Positions 26,275-35,014 are shown, counted from the first letter of the stretch. The stretch: 64,000 nucleotides of DNA from Brevundimonas vesicularis (GCF_014204545.1 NZ_JACHLJ010000002.1:558001-622000), one strand, 5' to 3'. Translations and numbers: made by a program. The notes: a model not told the origin generated them from the sequence alone.

Positions 26275-26526
26275 CGCCGGAATTGCACCCAGCGAAAATG
26301 GTGCAATGGCGTGCAATTTCAGCGGATATAACTGATTTACCTAGGAATAATTTCGACCGAATTGCACGGGTGCAATTTCTTTTGCGACGCTGGTCGCGCG
26401 ACGATGTCAAAGACCCGTCGGCATTATAGGCCGGGTCGGGACCCTGTATGGCAAACGGTCGATGCGGAGCCGTAAACCCTTGAAACGGCGCGGTTTCGTT
26501 TGTCCAAGTGGGATGGAGACGGATTT
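26275..26526. other. Non-coding gap between convergent genes kdsB and nudC (left part)
   Basis: No supported gene is seen here. The stretch holds five TTGCAC half-sites (26281-26377) and further short hairpins (GACCCG around 26429 with CGGGTC around 26446). A small RNA is possible but no promoter or terminator could be assigned with confidence. Confidence 0.5.
26281..26377. promoter_or_regulatory. Cluster of five TTGCAC/GTGCAA half-sites
   Basis: Half-sites are AATTGCAC at 26281, GTGCAA at 26301, GTGCAATT at 26311, and the perfect palindrome AATTGCAC-GG-GTGCAATT at 26360-26377. Such density is typical of a regulator binding region, yet the flanking genes both end here rather than start. Confidence 0.5.
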
Positions 26527-26685
26527 CTCCCTCCCCGCTTCGGGGAGGGTGACCGAGCGGAGCGAGGTCGGGTGGGGGTGGCAAGGCGACGTCCCAGGGA
26601 CCTGTCTCTAATCAAACAGGTGCGGCCCTGCCGGGCCGTCCCCACCCGGTCGCTGCGCGACCACCCTCCCCCGCTGGGGAGGGAG
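26527..26685. repeat. Inverted-repeat intergenic element, CTCCCTCCCC type
   Basis: Ends are CTCCCTCCCC (26527-26536) and GGGGAGGGAG (26676-26685). Both arms fold locally as well (CCTCCCC-GCTTC-GGGGAGG), and the inner parts GTCGGGTGGGG and CCCCACCCGG also pair. It belongs to the same general family as the elements at 39609, 55578 and 57124. Confidence 0.75.
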
Positions 26686-26694
26686 AGACAGTCG

Positions 26695-27615
26695 TCAGGC
26701 CTCCTCGACCCAGGCCTTGATCAGGCTGTGGGCGATGGCGAAGGGCGGCGGGGCCTGAATGCTGGCGTGATCGCCCGCCAGCACGGCGCGCGCCTCGGCC
26801 CGCGTCAGCCAGGCGACCGCTTCCAGTTCCGTCTGGTCCGGTTGCGCCTGATCGTCCGACACCTCTGCGATCAGCCCGATCATCAGTTGCGACGGGAAGG
26901 GCCAGGGCTGGCTGGAGTGATAGGCCGTGGCGATCACGGTCAGGCCGGCCTCTTCTTTCACCTCGCGGGCGCAGGCCTCCTCGATGGATTCGCCCGGTTC
27001 CAGGAAACCGGCCAGGGCCGACATCCGCCCGGCAGGCCAGGCCGCCTGACGGCCCAGCAGGCAGATGGGCTCGGCCCCGCCCTTATAAACCGGCAGCATG
27101 ATGGTGACCGGATCGACGCGCGGGAAATGTTCGGCGCCGCAGGCCGGGCAGATCCGCTTCCAGCCGCCCGACGCCGTCTCGCTCAGCGTGCCGCAGTTGG
27201 CGCAGAAGCCGTGTTTGCGTCGCCAGTCGAACAGGCTCTTGGCCCCGCCCGCGATCGCCGCATCCGCCGCCGGCAGGATCGCCGCCGCCGCGCGCATCTC
27301 TTGAAAGGCGCCCAGCCCGGCCAGCGGCCCGTCGGTCGGATCGATGGAGCCTTCGAACTCGATGGCGAAGACGGGTTCGTCGTTCCACAGGCCCAGAAAC
27401 GCCTCGCGATCGCGCACCAGAGCGCGCGCATGGCGCATCTGCAGCCACGCCAGCCTCGGCCCCTCGCCCGTCTCCTCGATCAGCGGCCGCCCTTCCCAGA
27501 GCGCCAGGGCCTGGGCGTAGGACTTGGCGGCCTGCTCGGCCAGCCAGTCGGGATCATTCCTCAGGTCGCCGGCCCGATCGAGCGGATTGCCGGCAAAGGT
27601 GTTCTGATGGGCCAT
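26695..27615 (-). CDS. nudC: NADH pyrophosphatase NudC (Nudix)
   Basis: NudC hydrolyses NAD(H) and can remove NAD caps from RNA. The 306-residue protein has an N-terminal domain, a four-cysteine zinc ribbon (CANCG...CPACG), the Nudix box GFLEPGESIEEACAREVKEEAG and the NudC signature SQPWPFPSQLM. ATG 27615 is chosen at the family N-terminus. It is divergent from the SRP RNA gene, whose start is about 25 bases away. Confidence 0.94.
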   Translation of the reverse strand: MAHQNTFAGNPLDRAGDLRNDPDWLAEQAAKSYAQALALWEGRPLIEETGEGPRLAWLQMRHARALVRDREAFLGLWNDEPVFAIEFEGSIDPTDGPLAGLGAFQEMRAAAAILPAADAAIAGGAKSLFDWRRKHGFCANCGTLSETASGGWKRICPACGAEHFPRVDPVTIMLPVYKGGAEPICLLGRQAAWPAGRMSALAGFLEPGESIEEACAREVKEEAGLTVIATAYHSSQPWPFPSQLMIGLIAEVSDDQAQPDQTELEAVAWLTRAEARAVLAGDHASIQAPPPFAIAHSLIKAWVEEA

Positions 27616-27639
27616 GCGGCCTTGTAACTCTTGATTCCA

Positions 27640-27747
27640 ACCGCCGCACCCGTCATATCTCCGCTTGGAGATCGCGGGCGAAGGTTTCGCCAATCTGGTC
27701 AGGGCCGGAAGGCAGCAGCCACAACGAATTCCCCTTCGGGTCGCGGT
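27640..27747 (+). ncRNA. ffs: Signal recognition particle RNA (small, 4.5S type)
   Basis: The conserved domain IV core CTGGTCAGGGCCGGAAGG-CAGCAGCC (27687-27714) contains the GGTCAGG...GGAAGG-AGCAGCC internal loops that bind Ffh. The ends pair (ACCGC...CACCC with GGGTCGCGGT), giving about 108 nt; exact ends are estimated. The receptor gene ftsY is also in this window (52080-53015), unlinked. Placement just upstream of dnaX is common in alphaproteobacteria. Confidence 0.9.
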
Positions 27748-27898
27748 CTCTACTTCCTCACATCTTTAGTGCGCTATCGCTCGCCGCGCGGCGGCTCGCT
27801 GCTTGAGCGCGTCTGGTGCGCCCATTCCTTCTCTCCACGGGGGAAGGCTGATGGGAATCGCTTCTTCCCGCCCCTCAGCCGCTGTAAGACGTCTTTCC

Positions 27899-29755
27899 AT
27901 GACGGACAGCGATACGAATCTCGACGGCCCGCCTTGGGAAGAGGACGACGTCGCCCCGCGCGACGAGAACACCGACGACATGTTCGGCGCGCCGGCCGCA
28001 GCGGCGCCCGAGCCGGTCGTTGCGCCCGCCGCCGCCCCGGTCACCAAGCCCGCCCGCGCCGAAGTCGCGCCCCACGTCGATGACGGCGCCGCCTATCAGG
28101 TGCTGGCGCGCAAGTATCGGCCGCGCACCTTCGAAGATCTGATCGGTCAGGAGGCGATGGTGCGCACCCTGACCAACGCCTTCGCCACGGGCCGGATCGC
28201 CCACGCCTTCATGCTGACGGGCGTGCGCGGCGTCGGCAAGACGACCACCGCTCGCCTTTTGGCCCGCGCCCTGAACAACGAAACCGACGTCATCGACAAG
28301 CCGTCGCTGACCCTGACCGCCCACGGCCGGCACGACGCCGCCATCATGGCCGGCCAGCATATGGATGTGATGGAGATGGACGCGGCGTCGCACACCGGCG
28401 TCAACGACATTCGCGACATCCTGGAAAGCGTCCGCTATGCGCCCGTCGAGGCGCGCTACAAGGTCTATGTGCTGGACGAGGTCCACATGCTGTCGACGCA
28501 GGCGTTCAACGCCCTGCTGAAGACGCTGGAAGAGCCGCCGCCCCACGCCAAATTCATCTTCGCCACCACCGAGATCCGCAAGGTGCCGGTGACGATCCTG
28601 AGCCGGTGCCAGCGCTTCGACCTGCGTCGGGTCGAGCCGGAAATCCTGGTCGAGCACCTGGGCCGGATCGCCGACCGCGAAGGCATGAAGATCGAGAACG
28701 ACGCCCTCGCATTGATCTCACGCGCGGCCGAGGGGTCGGTGCGCGACGGCCTGTCGCTGCTGGACCAGGCCCTGGTGCAGGCTGAGCGCGGCGAGACGGT
28801 CAAGACCGAGACGGTGCGCGACATGTTGGGTCTGGCCGACCGCACCCAGACCATCGCCCTGTTCGAAAGCGTCATGGCCGGCCGCACGCCCGAGGCGCTG
28901 GAGAGTTTCCGCACCCTCTATGGCTTCGGCGCCGATCCGGTGCAGGTGACCAACGACCTGCTAGAACATTGCCACGCCGCCTCGGTCGCCAAGATGCTGG
29001 GCCCGAACGCGACGCGCCTGCCCAATGATCAAGCCCAGAAGCTGGCGGCCCTGGGCGCGGCCATTCCGGCCGCGACCCTGTCGCGGACCTGGCAGATGCT
29101 GCTGAAGGCGCTGGACGAGGTGCGGCGCGCGCCCAATCCGGCCGATTCGGTCGAGATGGCCATCGTGCGCCTGGCCTACGCCGCCGACCTGCCGGGGCCG
29201 GAGGAGGCGCTGAAGCGGCTGCAGTCCGGCGAACCGATTGGAGGCGGCTCGGCCCCGCGTGGCGGCGGTGGCGGCGGCGGAAGCCACGCCAGTACGGGGG
29301 CGCAGCTGGCCGCTCGCCCCGTCATGGCCCCCGCCCTGCCCGATCCGCAAACCTTCGAACAGGTCGTCGCCCTGATCGGCGAGAAGCGCGAGGTCGGGCT
29401 TCAGATGGATGTGGAGCGGTATGTGAAGCCGGTCTCGTTCAAGCCCGGCGCCATTGTCTATGAAAGCGTCCAGGGCGCGCCCATCGAACTGGCCCGCAAG
29501 CTGTCGGCGCGCCTGCGCGAATGGACCGGCCGCACCTGGCTTATCGCCGCCAACGGCCAGGGCGGCGCCGAGACGGTCATCGAAATCCAGAAAAAGGCCC
29601 GCGCCGCCGAACGCGCCGAGGTCGAGGCCAATCCCTTTGTCCAGGCGGTGCTCCAGGCCTTCCCCGGCGCCAAGCTGGGCGAGATCAAGACCATCGCCCC
29701 GACCGTGGTCACCCCGGAAATCCCCGACGTGGTCGAGGACGACGACGAGGACTGA
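27899..29755 (+). CDS. dnaX: DNA polymerase III subunit tau (DnaX)
   Basis: DnaX is the clamp-loader ATPase. The 618-residue protein has Walker A GVRGVGKTTTARLLARAL, DEVHML (Walker B), SRCQRFD and GSVRDGLSLLDQA, then a Gly/Ala linker (about 455-475) and a C-terminal tau domain. The four zinc-binding cysteines usual between Walker A and EMDAASHTG are absent. ATG 27899 begins the family-like acidic leader; an in-frame ATG at 27803 would overlap non-coding sequence after the SRP RNA. It normally travels with ybaB-recR, which here are 4 kb away and inverted. Confidence 0.95.
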   Translation: MTDSDTNLDGPPWEEDDVAPRDENTDDMFGAPAAAAPEPVVAPAAAPVTKPARAEVAPHVDDGAAYQVLARKYRPRTFEDLIGQEAMVRTLTNAFATGRIAHAFMLTGVRGVGKTTTARLLARALNNETDVIDKPSLTLTAHGRHDAAIMAGQHMDVMEMDAASHTGVNDIRDILESVRYAPVEARYKVYVLDEVHMLSTQAFNALLKTLEEPPPHAKFIFATTEIRKVPVTILSRCQRFDLRRVEPEILVEHLGRIADREGMKIENDALALISRAAEGSVRDGLSLLDQALVQAERGETVKTETVRDMLGLADRTQTIALFESVMAGRTPEALESFRTLYGFGADPVQVTNDLLEHCHAASVAKMLGPNATRLPNDQAQKLAALGAAIPAATLSRTWQMLLKALDEVRRAPNPADSVEMAIVRLAYAADLPGPEEALKRLQSGEPIGGGSAPRGGGGGGGSHASTGAQLAARPVMAPALPDPQTFEQVVALIGEKREVGLQMDVERYVKPVSFKPGAIVYESVQGAPIELARKLSARLREWTGRTWLIAANGQGGAETVIEIQKKARAAERAEVEANPFVQAVLQAFPGAKLGEIKTIAPTVVTPEIPDVVEDDDED

Positions 29756-29764
29756 GGTTGCGGT

Positions 29765-30319
29765 CTACCGCGGTGCGCGCTTGGCCAGGATGCGTTGCAG
29801 GGTGCGGCGGTGCATGCCCAGGCGGCGCGCTGTCTCCGAGACATTGTGGTCGCAAAGCTCATAGACGCGCTGGATATGCTCCCAGCGCACGCGGTCGGCG
29901 CTCATCGGGTTTTCGGGCGGCTCGGGCGAATCGCCGGTGGCGAGCAGGGCCTTGACCACGTCGTCGGCGTCGGCGGGCTTGGACAGATAGTCGACGGCGC
30001 CGGCCTTGACCGCCGCGACCGCCGTGGCGATGGCGCCGTAGCCGGTCACCATGACGATGCGGGCGTCCTCGCGCTTTTCGCGCACCGCTTCGACGATCTT
30101 CAGGCCGTTGCCATCCTCAAGCCGCATGTCCAGCACGGCGAAGGCCGGGGCCTTGTCGCGCAGCAGCTGCATCGCCTCAGCAACGGATTCAGCGGTCGTC
30201 ACCTGAAAGCCGCGCGCCTCCAGCGCCCGCCCCATCCGGGTGCGCAGGGCCTGGTCGTCGTCCAGCAGCAGCAGGGACTTGTCGGGCAGGGCGGCGATGC
30301 GGGATTCGAGTTCTGACAT
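29765..30319 (-). CDS. regA: Redox response regulator RegA/ActR/PrrA
   Basis: The 184-residue protein has a receiver domain (DDD near 20-22, acceptor Asp in FAVLDMRLEDGNG, about residue 63, K in LSKPAD) and a Fis-type helix-turn-helix at the C-terminus (VSETARRLGMHRRTLQRILAKRAPR), nearly invariant in RegA. It controls redox-regulated genes such as oxidases and carbon metabolism. The cognate kinase gene regB lies 87 bases upstream on the same strand. Confidence 0.94.
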   Translation of the reverse strand: MSELESRIAALPDKSLLLLDDDQALRTRMGRALEARGFQVTTAESVAEAMQLLRDKAPAFAVLDMRLEDGNGLKIVEAVREKREDARIVMVTGYGAIATAVAAVKAGAVDYLSKPADADDVVKALLATGDSPEPPENPMSADRVRWEHIQRVYELCDHNVSETARRLGMHRRTLQRILAKRAPR

Positions 30320-30406
30320 GCGTTTCTCTCCTGCCGCTTCAAGTCGGGACGGGTAGCGCGCGGGTCAAGGCCAAGGTTCCGCCTGCGACGCTTGGACCCA
30401 ATCGCC

Positions 30407-31861
30407 TCATGACGCGACCTCCAACGCCGGCCGCGCCCAGCGCACCGCCACGCGCGCGCCGCGTGCCGAGCCCTTGGCCTCCGATTGCGGCAGGCCCTGC
30501 CCCACGCTGACAGAGCCGCCTGTCCGTTCCAGCAGGGTGCGGGCGATGAAGAAGCCCAGGCCCATGCCGCCCTGACTGGGGGCGATGGGCGGCTCGACCG
30601 TTGCGCGGGGTTTGGACGGACGGGCGGCGGCGGCGATCTGGGCGGCCAGGGCCTGGCGCGCCTTGCCCTGCGGCCGACTGGTCACATAGGGCTCGCCCAG
30701 CCGGGGCAGGATGTCGCCTGCGAAGCCCGGACCATCGTCCAGAATCTCGATCTCGATCCAGCCGGCGTCCACCACCGCCTGGACCCGTACCGTCGTCTTG
30801 GCGAAATCGGCCGCGTTCTCGACCAGGGTGGACAGGCCGTGGATCACCTCTGGCATCCGGCGCACGCGCGGCGCGGGCTGACCCGGCGGCGTCTTGACCA
30901 GCACATCAAAGGCCAGGTCGAAGCCCCGATGCGGCTCCACCACCTCTTCCAGCAGGGCCTTCAGCGAGACGTCGGCATACAGGGCGTCGTCGCCCTCGGG
31001 CTGTTGCGACAACTGGGTCAGGATGCCCCGGCACCGTTCGGCCTGTTGCAGGATCAGGGTTGCGTCCTCGGCCGCGTCGCTGTCGGGAGCCGAGGCGCGC
31101 TGAAGCTCCTTGGCCACCACCTGAATGGTCGCCAGCGGCGTGCCGAGCTCATGCGCCGCCGCCGCCGCCAGCCCGCCCAGCGCCGCCAGCCTCTGTTCGC
31201 GTTGGAGCACGTCCTGAGTGGTCGCCAGAGCCAGTTCCAGCTTCTCCGCATCGGCCGCCACCCGCCAGGCATAGCCGGCGGTGAAGACCACGCCGGTCAC
31301 CAGGGCCATGGCCATGCCGAGACGATAAAGCGTCGGCAGGTGGAAGTTCTCATGCGGCCGCCAGGGCAATGGCTCGGACCAAAAGAACAGCACCCCGACC
31401 GCGATCAGCGCCAACACGCCCAGCATCAGGGCCTGACGCGCCGGCAGGGCCGCCGCCGCGATAGTCACGGGCGCGACCAGCAGCAAGCAGAACGGATTCT
31501 CCAGCCCGCCCGTCAGACCCAGCAACACGCCCAGCTGGAAGATGTCGAAGCCCAGATGGATCGCCGTCGTGCGCCCGTCGGGCAAGCTGGCCTCCAGCCG
31601 GCGCACCCGCCCCATGGCCCCCACATTCACCGCCGCGCTGATCGCGATAACGATCAGGCACGGCCAGAGCGGCAGGGGAAAATGCAGCCCCTGATGCGCC
31701 GTCAGGATCGCCGCGCTCTGGCCGATGATGGTCAGCCAGCGCAGAACGATCAGGGTCCGCAGCGAAAACCCCCGTCCGCGACGCGGCGCATCGCTCCAGC
31801 CGTTCAAGGGCTCCGAGGAGGATGCGCCGTGCGGCGCCATGCGGGCTTCTGTCGAGGTCAC
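30407..31861 (-). CDS. regB: Redox sensor histidine kinase RegB/PrrB/ActS
   Basis: The 484-residue protein has about six membrane helices, the quinone-site heptad GGLENPF, phospho-His H237 (AAHELGTPLATI) and the redox cysteine C277 (ERCRGIL). The 40-residue spacing between them equals that of Rhodobacter RegB (H225, C265), so redox sensing should be intact. The HATPase domain contains DDGPGF and GGMGLGFFIA, with an unusual basic insertion between them. ATG at 31861 or the in-frame ATG seven codons later could be used. senC is divergent, 44 bases away. Confidence 0.95.
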   Translation of the reverse strand: MTSTEARMAPHGASSSEPLNGWSDAPRRGRGFSLRTLIVLRWLTIIGQSAAILTAHQGLHFPLPLWPCLIVIAISAAVNVGAMGRVRRLEASLPDGRTTAIHLGFDIFQLGVLLGLTGGLENPFCLLLVAPVTIAAAALPARQALMLGVLALIAVGVLFFWSEPLPWRPHENFHLPTLYRLGMAMALVTGVVFTAGYAWRVAADAEKLELALATTQDVLQREQRLAALGGLAAAAAHELGTPLATIQVVAKELQRASAPDSDAAEDATLILQQAERCRGILTQLSQQPEGDDALYADVSLKALLEEVVEPHRGFDLAFDVLVKTPPGQPAPRVRRMPEVIHGLSTLVENAADFAKTTVRVQAVVDAGWIEIEILDDGPGFAGDILPRLGEPYVTSRPQGKARQALAAQIAAAARPSKPRATVEPPIAPSQGGMGLGFFIARTLLERTGGSVSVGQGLPQSEAKGSARGARVAVRWARPALEVAS

Positions 31862-31905
31862 ACGCCTTCTATAGACCGATCACATCCGTTTCGTGAGAGG
31901 CCGTC

Positions 31906-32529
31906 ATGCCGCGTCGTTCCATCCTGCTGTTCGCGGGCGCCTGCATCGCCATCGCCGTGGCGCTCGCCATCATCACAGTCGTGGTGGTCAGCGGTCGTGC
32001 GCCCACATCGGACGGCGCCGAGGTGACGTCGACCGGTCAGCCTCTCGTCGGCGGCGACTTTAAACTGGTCAATCAGGATGGGCAGCCCGTCGATCAGACG
32101 ATGCTGAACGGCAAATGGAGCCTGGTCTTCTTCGGCTTCACCTACTGTCCCGAGTTCTGCCCGACCACTCTCGCTGAGCTGGGCGCGGTGCAGCAGCGGC
32201 TGGGCGACAAGGCGGACAATCTGCAGATCGTCTTCGTCAGCGTCGATCCCGAACGCGACACGCCCCAGGCGCTGAAGGACTATCTGTCGTCCGACGGCTT
32301 TCCCAAGGGGACCATCGGCCTGACGGGCACGCCCGAGCAGGTGGCGACCGCCGCCAAGGCCTACCGCGCCTTCTATCAGAAGGTCGGCGAGGGCGAGGGC
32401 TATACGATGAACCACTCCCTGACCGTCTATCTGATGGGGCCGGACGGCAAGTTCCGCACCGCCGTCGCCTATGGAATGGGGCCGGACAAGACGACCAGGA
32501 TCATCGAACAGGCGATGGCGCGGGGTTAG
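31906..32529 (+). CDS. senC: SCO1/SenC copper chaperone
   Basis: The 207-residue protein is anchored by one N-terminal helix (about 6-28) and has the SCO copper site: C81-P-E-F-C85 and H170 (TMNHSL). SCO proteins insert copper into cytochrome oxidase Cu-A and influence RegB signalling in Rhodobacter. The senC-regB-regA neighbourhood is conserved in alphaproteobacteria. No oxidase genes are in the window. Confidence 0.93.
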   Translation: MPRRSILLFAGACIAIAVALAIITVVVVSGRAPTSDGAEVTSTGQPLVGGDFKLVNQDGQPVDQTMLNGKWSLVFFGFTYCPEFCPTTLAELGAVQQRLGDKADNLQIVFVSVDPERDTPQALKDYLSSDGFPKGTIGLTGTPEQVATAAKAYRAFYQKVGEGEGYTMNHSLTVYLMGPDGKFRTAVAYGMGPDKTTRIIEQAMARG

Positions 32530-32549
32530 CGGCGACCCCATAATCCTTT

Positions 32550-32580
32550 TGCAGGGTGATGCATTATATGTTGCCCTGCA
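32550..32580. promoter_or_regulatory. Inverted repeat before phaZ
   Basis: TGCAGGG (32550-32556), 17 bases, CCCTGCA (32574-32580), lying 30-60 bases before phaZ. The TGC-rich arms are of the kind reported for the polyhydroxyalkanoate regulator PhaR, so it may link phaZ to polymer storage control. The assignment is tentative. Confidence 0.4.
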
Positions 32581-32609
32581 CAAACGGCGCTCGGCCGTAT
32601 CGGATCGTC

Positions 32610-33890
32610 ATGCTCTACGCCTTTCACGAACTCGCCTACCAGTCGGCCCTGCCGTTCCGGGTCGGCGCGCAACTGGCCCGCAGCTTCTGGACCTCGCCGT
32701 TCAACCCGGCGGCCGACACCGCCATCGGCCGCACGGCCTACGCCTCGGCCGAACTGTTCGAGAGCGTGACGCGGCGCTACGGCAAGCCAGCCTGGAAGCT
32801 GGAAACCATCGACATCGGCGGCAAGCCGGTGCGCACCACCGAACAGGTGATCTGGCAGAGCCCGTGGTGCCGCCTGGTCCGCTTCGCCCGCAACATCGGC
32901 GACCTGAAGCGCGCCAAGAAGCCCGCCTCCGGCCCGGCAGTCCTGATTGTGGCGCCGCTGTCGGGCCACTACGCCACCCTGCTGCGCGGTACGGTCGAGG
33001 CTTTCCTTCAGGACCACGACGTCTATGTCACCGACTGGGTCAACGCCCGCCAGGTGCCGATGCTTGAGGGCCGGTTCGACTTCTTCGACTACATCGACCA
33101 CGTCCGGCTGATGCTGGCCGAGATCGGCGGCCGCGCCCACGTCGTCGGCGTGTGCCAGCCCGGCCCGCCCGTTCTGGCCGCCGGCGCGGTGATGGCTGAG
33201 GACGGGGACGAAAACCGTCCCCTGTCGATGACCTTCATGGGGTCGCCCATCGACGCGCGCCTGTCGCCGACCGTCACCAACCAGTTGGCCGAGGAAAAGC
33301 CCTTCACCTGGTTCAAGTCGAACATGATCCACACCGTGCCCCTGCCCTATGCGGGCTTCGGGCGGCGCGTCTATCCGGGCTTCGTCCAGCTCTACAGCTT
33401 CATGTCGATGAACGAGGATCGCCACCGCGACGCCCACTGGAACTATTTCACCAGTCTGATCGCTGGCGACGGCGACGGGGTCGAGAAGCACGAGGAATTC
33501 TACGACGATTATCTGTCGGTGCTGGACCTGACCGAAGAATTCTACCTCCAGACCATCGACATCGTCTTCCAGCAGCATCTGCTGGCGCGGGGGCTGTTGG
33601 AGCATCGCGGGCGCAAGGTCGATCTGTCCAGGATCACCGACATCGGCCTGATGACCGTCGAAGGCGAGAAGGACGACATCTCCGGCGTCGGCCAGACCCA
33701 GGCCGCGCACGGCCTGTGCCCCAATATCCCCGAGGATCGCCGCGTCCTCTACGTCCAGCCGGGCGTGGGCCATTACGGCGTGTTCAACGGCCGGCGCTTC
33801 CGCGACGAGATCTATCCCCGCGTGCGCGATTTCATCGCCCAGAACGAGGCCGCCGGTGGCGTATCGCAACGGTCAGCGGCTGCCGCTTGA
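32610..33890 (+). CDS. phaZ: Intracellular polyhydroxybutyrate depolymerase
   Basis: PhaZ breaks down stored polyhydroxybutyrate granules. The 426-residue protein has the family start MLYAFHELAYQSALPFR and a cysteine-type lipase box (GVCQPGPPVL) where extracellular depolymerases have serine, plus catalytic Asp/His candidates (GEKDDISGVGQT, PGVGHYGVFNGRRF). ATG 32610 matches the family start; the frame is open up to 32556 through an inverted repeat. A phasin gene (50278-50748) elsewhere in the window agrees with polymer storage. The 3' end overlaps the next gene by 35 bases. Confidence 0.93.
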   Translation: MLYAFHELAYQSALPFRVGAQLARSFWTSPFNPAADTAIGRTAYASAELFESVTRRYGKPAWKLETIDIGGKPVRTTEQVIWQSPWCRLVRFARNIGDLKRAKKPASGPAVLIVAPLSGHYATLLRGTVEAFLQDHDVYVTDWVNARQVPMLEGRFDFFDYIDHVRLMLAEIGGRAHVVGVCQPGPPVLAAGAVMAEDGDENRPLSMTFMGSPIDARLSPTVTNQLAEEKPFTWFKSNMIHTVPLPYAGFGRRVYPGFVQLYSFMSMNEDRHRDAHWNYFTSLIAGDGDGVEKHEEFYDDYLSVLDLTEEFYLQTIDIVFQQHLLARGLLEHRGRKVDLSRITDIGLMTVEGEKDDISGVGQTQAAHGLCPNIPEDRRVLYVQPGVGHYGVFNGRRFRDEIYPRVRDFIAQNEAAGGVSQRSAAAA

Positions 33891-34578
33891 CGAAAGCGGG
33901 GCCGGCGCTGGTCCCGTCCTCAGGCTTTCGGTCAATCCACGCGCGCGACGTCTGTCGGTGCGGATCGACGCGCGCGCTGGCGAGGCCGTGGTCATCGCCC
34001 CGAGCGAGCGCGGCCTGGGCCAGGCCGTCGCCTTCGCCCGATCCAAGGCCGTGTGGATCAGCGAACGCCTGGCCGTCCGCCCCAAGAGCCGCCCGCTGGA
34101 ACCGGGCCAGGTCATCTCCCTGCGCGGTAGGCTCGTGCGGCTTGAGGCCGTGCCCGGCGCGGGCGCCGCGCGCCTGGTCGAGGACGGGACGATCATCCGC
34201 TCAGGCGGCGAGGGCGAGGCCTATGCTCGCCGGGTCGAGAACCTGTTGAAGCGCGAGGCGCGTGATACGCTGCTGGAACGCACCGACCACCATCTGCGCG
34301 CCCTGGGCCAGGGCCCGGTCAAGATGGGCATCGCCGACACCCGGTCGCGCTGGGGTTCGTGCAGCCCGCACAACCGCACCATCCGCTATTCCTGGCGCGT
34401 CATCATGGCCCCGCCCCCGGTCATCGACTACCTCGCCGCCCACGAGGTCGCCCACCTGGTCCACGCCGACCACAGCCCGGCCTACTGGTCCGTGGTCGAA
34501 CGGCTGGTCGGGGATCACAAGCCTTGGCGCAAATGGCTGAAGGATTACGGCGGCGCGCTGCACGCCGTGGGGCGGTAG
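33856..34578 (+). CDS. YgjP-like zinc metallopeptidase (M48-related, DUF45)
   Basis: The 240-residue protein has the YgjP/WLM-type metallopeptidase core: SRWGSCSPHNRTIRYSWRVIMAPPPVIDYLAAHEVAHLVHADHSPAYW, with zinc ligands in HEVAH and a second histidine in HADHS. The substrate is unknown. GTG 33856 is the start that gives the family N-terminus and overlaps the end of phaZ by 35 bases, which suggests co-transcription with phaZ. Confidence 0.87.
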   Translation: MAYRNGQRLPLDESGAGAGPVLRLSVNPRARRLSVRIDARAGEAVVIAPSERGLGQAVAFARSKAVWISERLAVRPKSRPLEPGQVISLRGRLVRLEAVPGAGAARLVEDGTIIRSGGEGEAYARRVENLLKREARDTLLERTDHHLRALGQGPVKMGIADTRSRWGSCSPHNRTIRYSWRVIMAPPPVIDYLAAHEVAHLVHADHSPAYWSVVERLVGDHKPWRKWLKDYGGALHAVGR

Positions 34579-34636
34579 GCGGAAACCCCGGCGGTCGGGC
34601 GCGTTTCAGCATGGCTCGTCCACTCAGGAACGCCCC

Positions 34637-35014
34637 ATGAAAACGATGATCACCCTGTCGATCGCGCTCGGCCTCGCGGTCGCCGCCGCCTCGTCCGCCA
34701 GCGCCCAGTCGCAGGCCACGATGAACGCCAACGCCGCTCAGGAACTGCAGCGCGCCGATCGGGCGCTGAACAGCCAGTACACGACGACGATGGCACGGCT
34801 GTCACCCGCAAGCCGCACCCTGTTGCGCACCGCTCAACGCACCTGGATCAGCTTCCGCGATCAGCAATGCCGTTTCGAGGCGTCCGGCGTTCAGGGCGGT
34901 TCCGCCTATCCGATGGTGCATTCGACCTGCCTCGCGCGTCTGACGACGGAGCGGACGCGACAGTTGCGGACCCTCAGCCAATGTCAGGAAGGCGACCTGT
35001 CCTGCCCCCGCTGA
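34637..35014 (+). CDS. LprI-like (DUF1311) periplasmic protein
   Basis: The 125-residue product has a signal peptide (cleavage after SASA, about residue 23) and the DUF1311/LprI pattern: LRTAQRTWISFRDQQCRFEA...HSTCLARLTTERTRQL with four cysteines in the mature part, probably two disulphides. LprI of Mycobacterium inhibits lysozyme; the role of this homologue is not established. A strong terminator follows at 35034. Confidence 0.85.
   Translation: MKTMITLSIALGLAVAAASSASAQSQATMNANAAQELQRADRALNSQYTTTMARLSPASRTLLRTAQRTWISFRDQQCRFEASGVQGGSAYPMVHSTCLARLTTERTRQLRTLSQCQEGDLSCPR

Noticed and set aside
26207-26584. Possible small protein in the kdsB-nudC gap on the minus strand
   Set aside because: It crosses the end of kdsB and the palindromic element, has no ribosome-binding site and no recognisable similarity.
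29586-29600. A-rich run in dnaX (CAG AAA AAG) as a programmed frameshift making gamma
   Set aside because: The -1 frame stays open well past the dnaX stop, so a slip would lengthen, not shorten, the protein, and the run lacks the full A-AAA-AAG heptamer.
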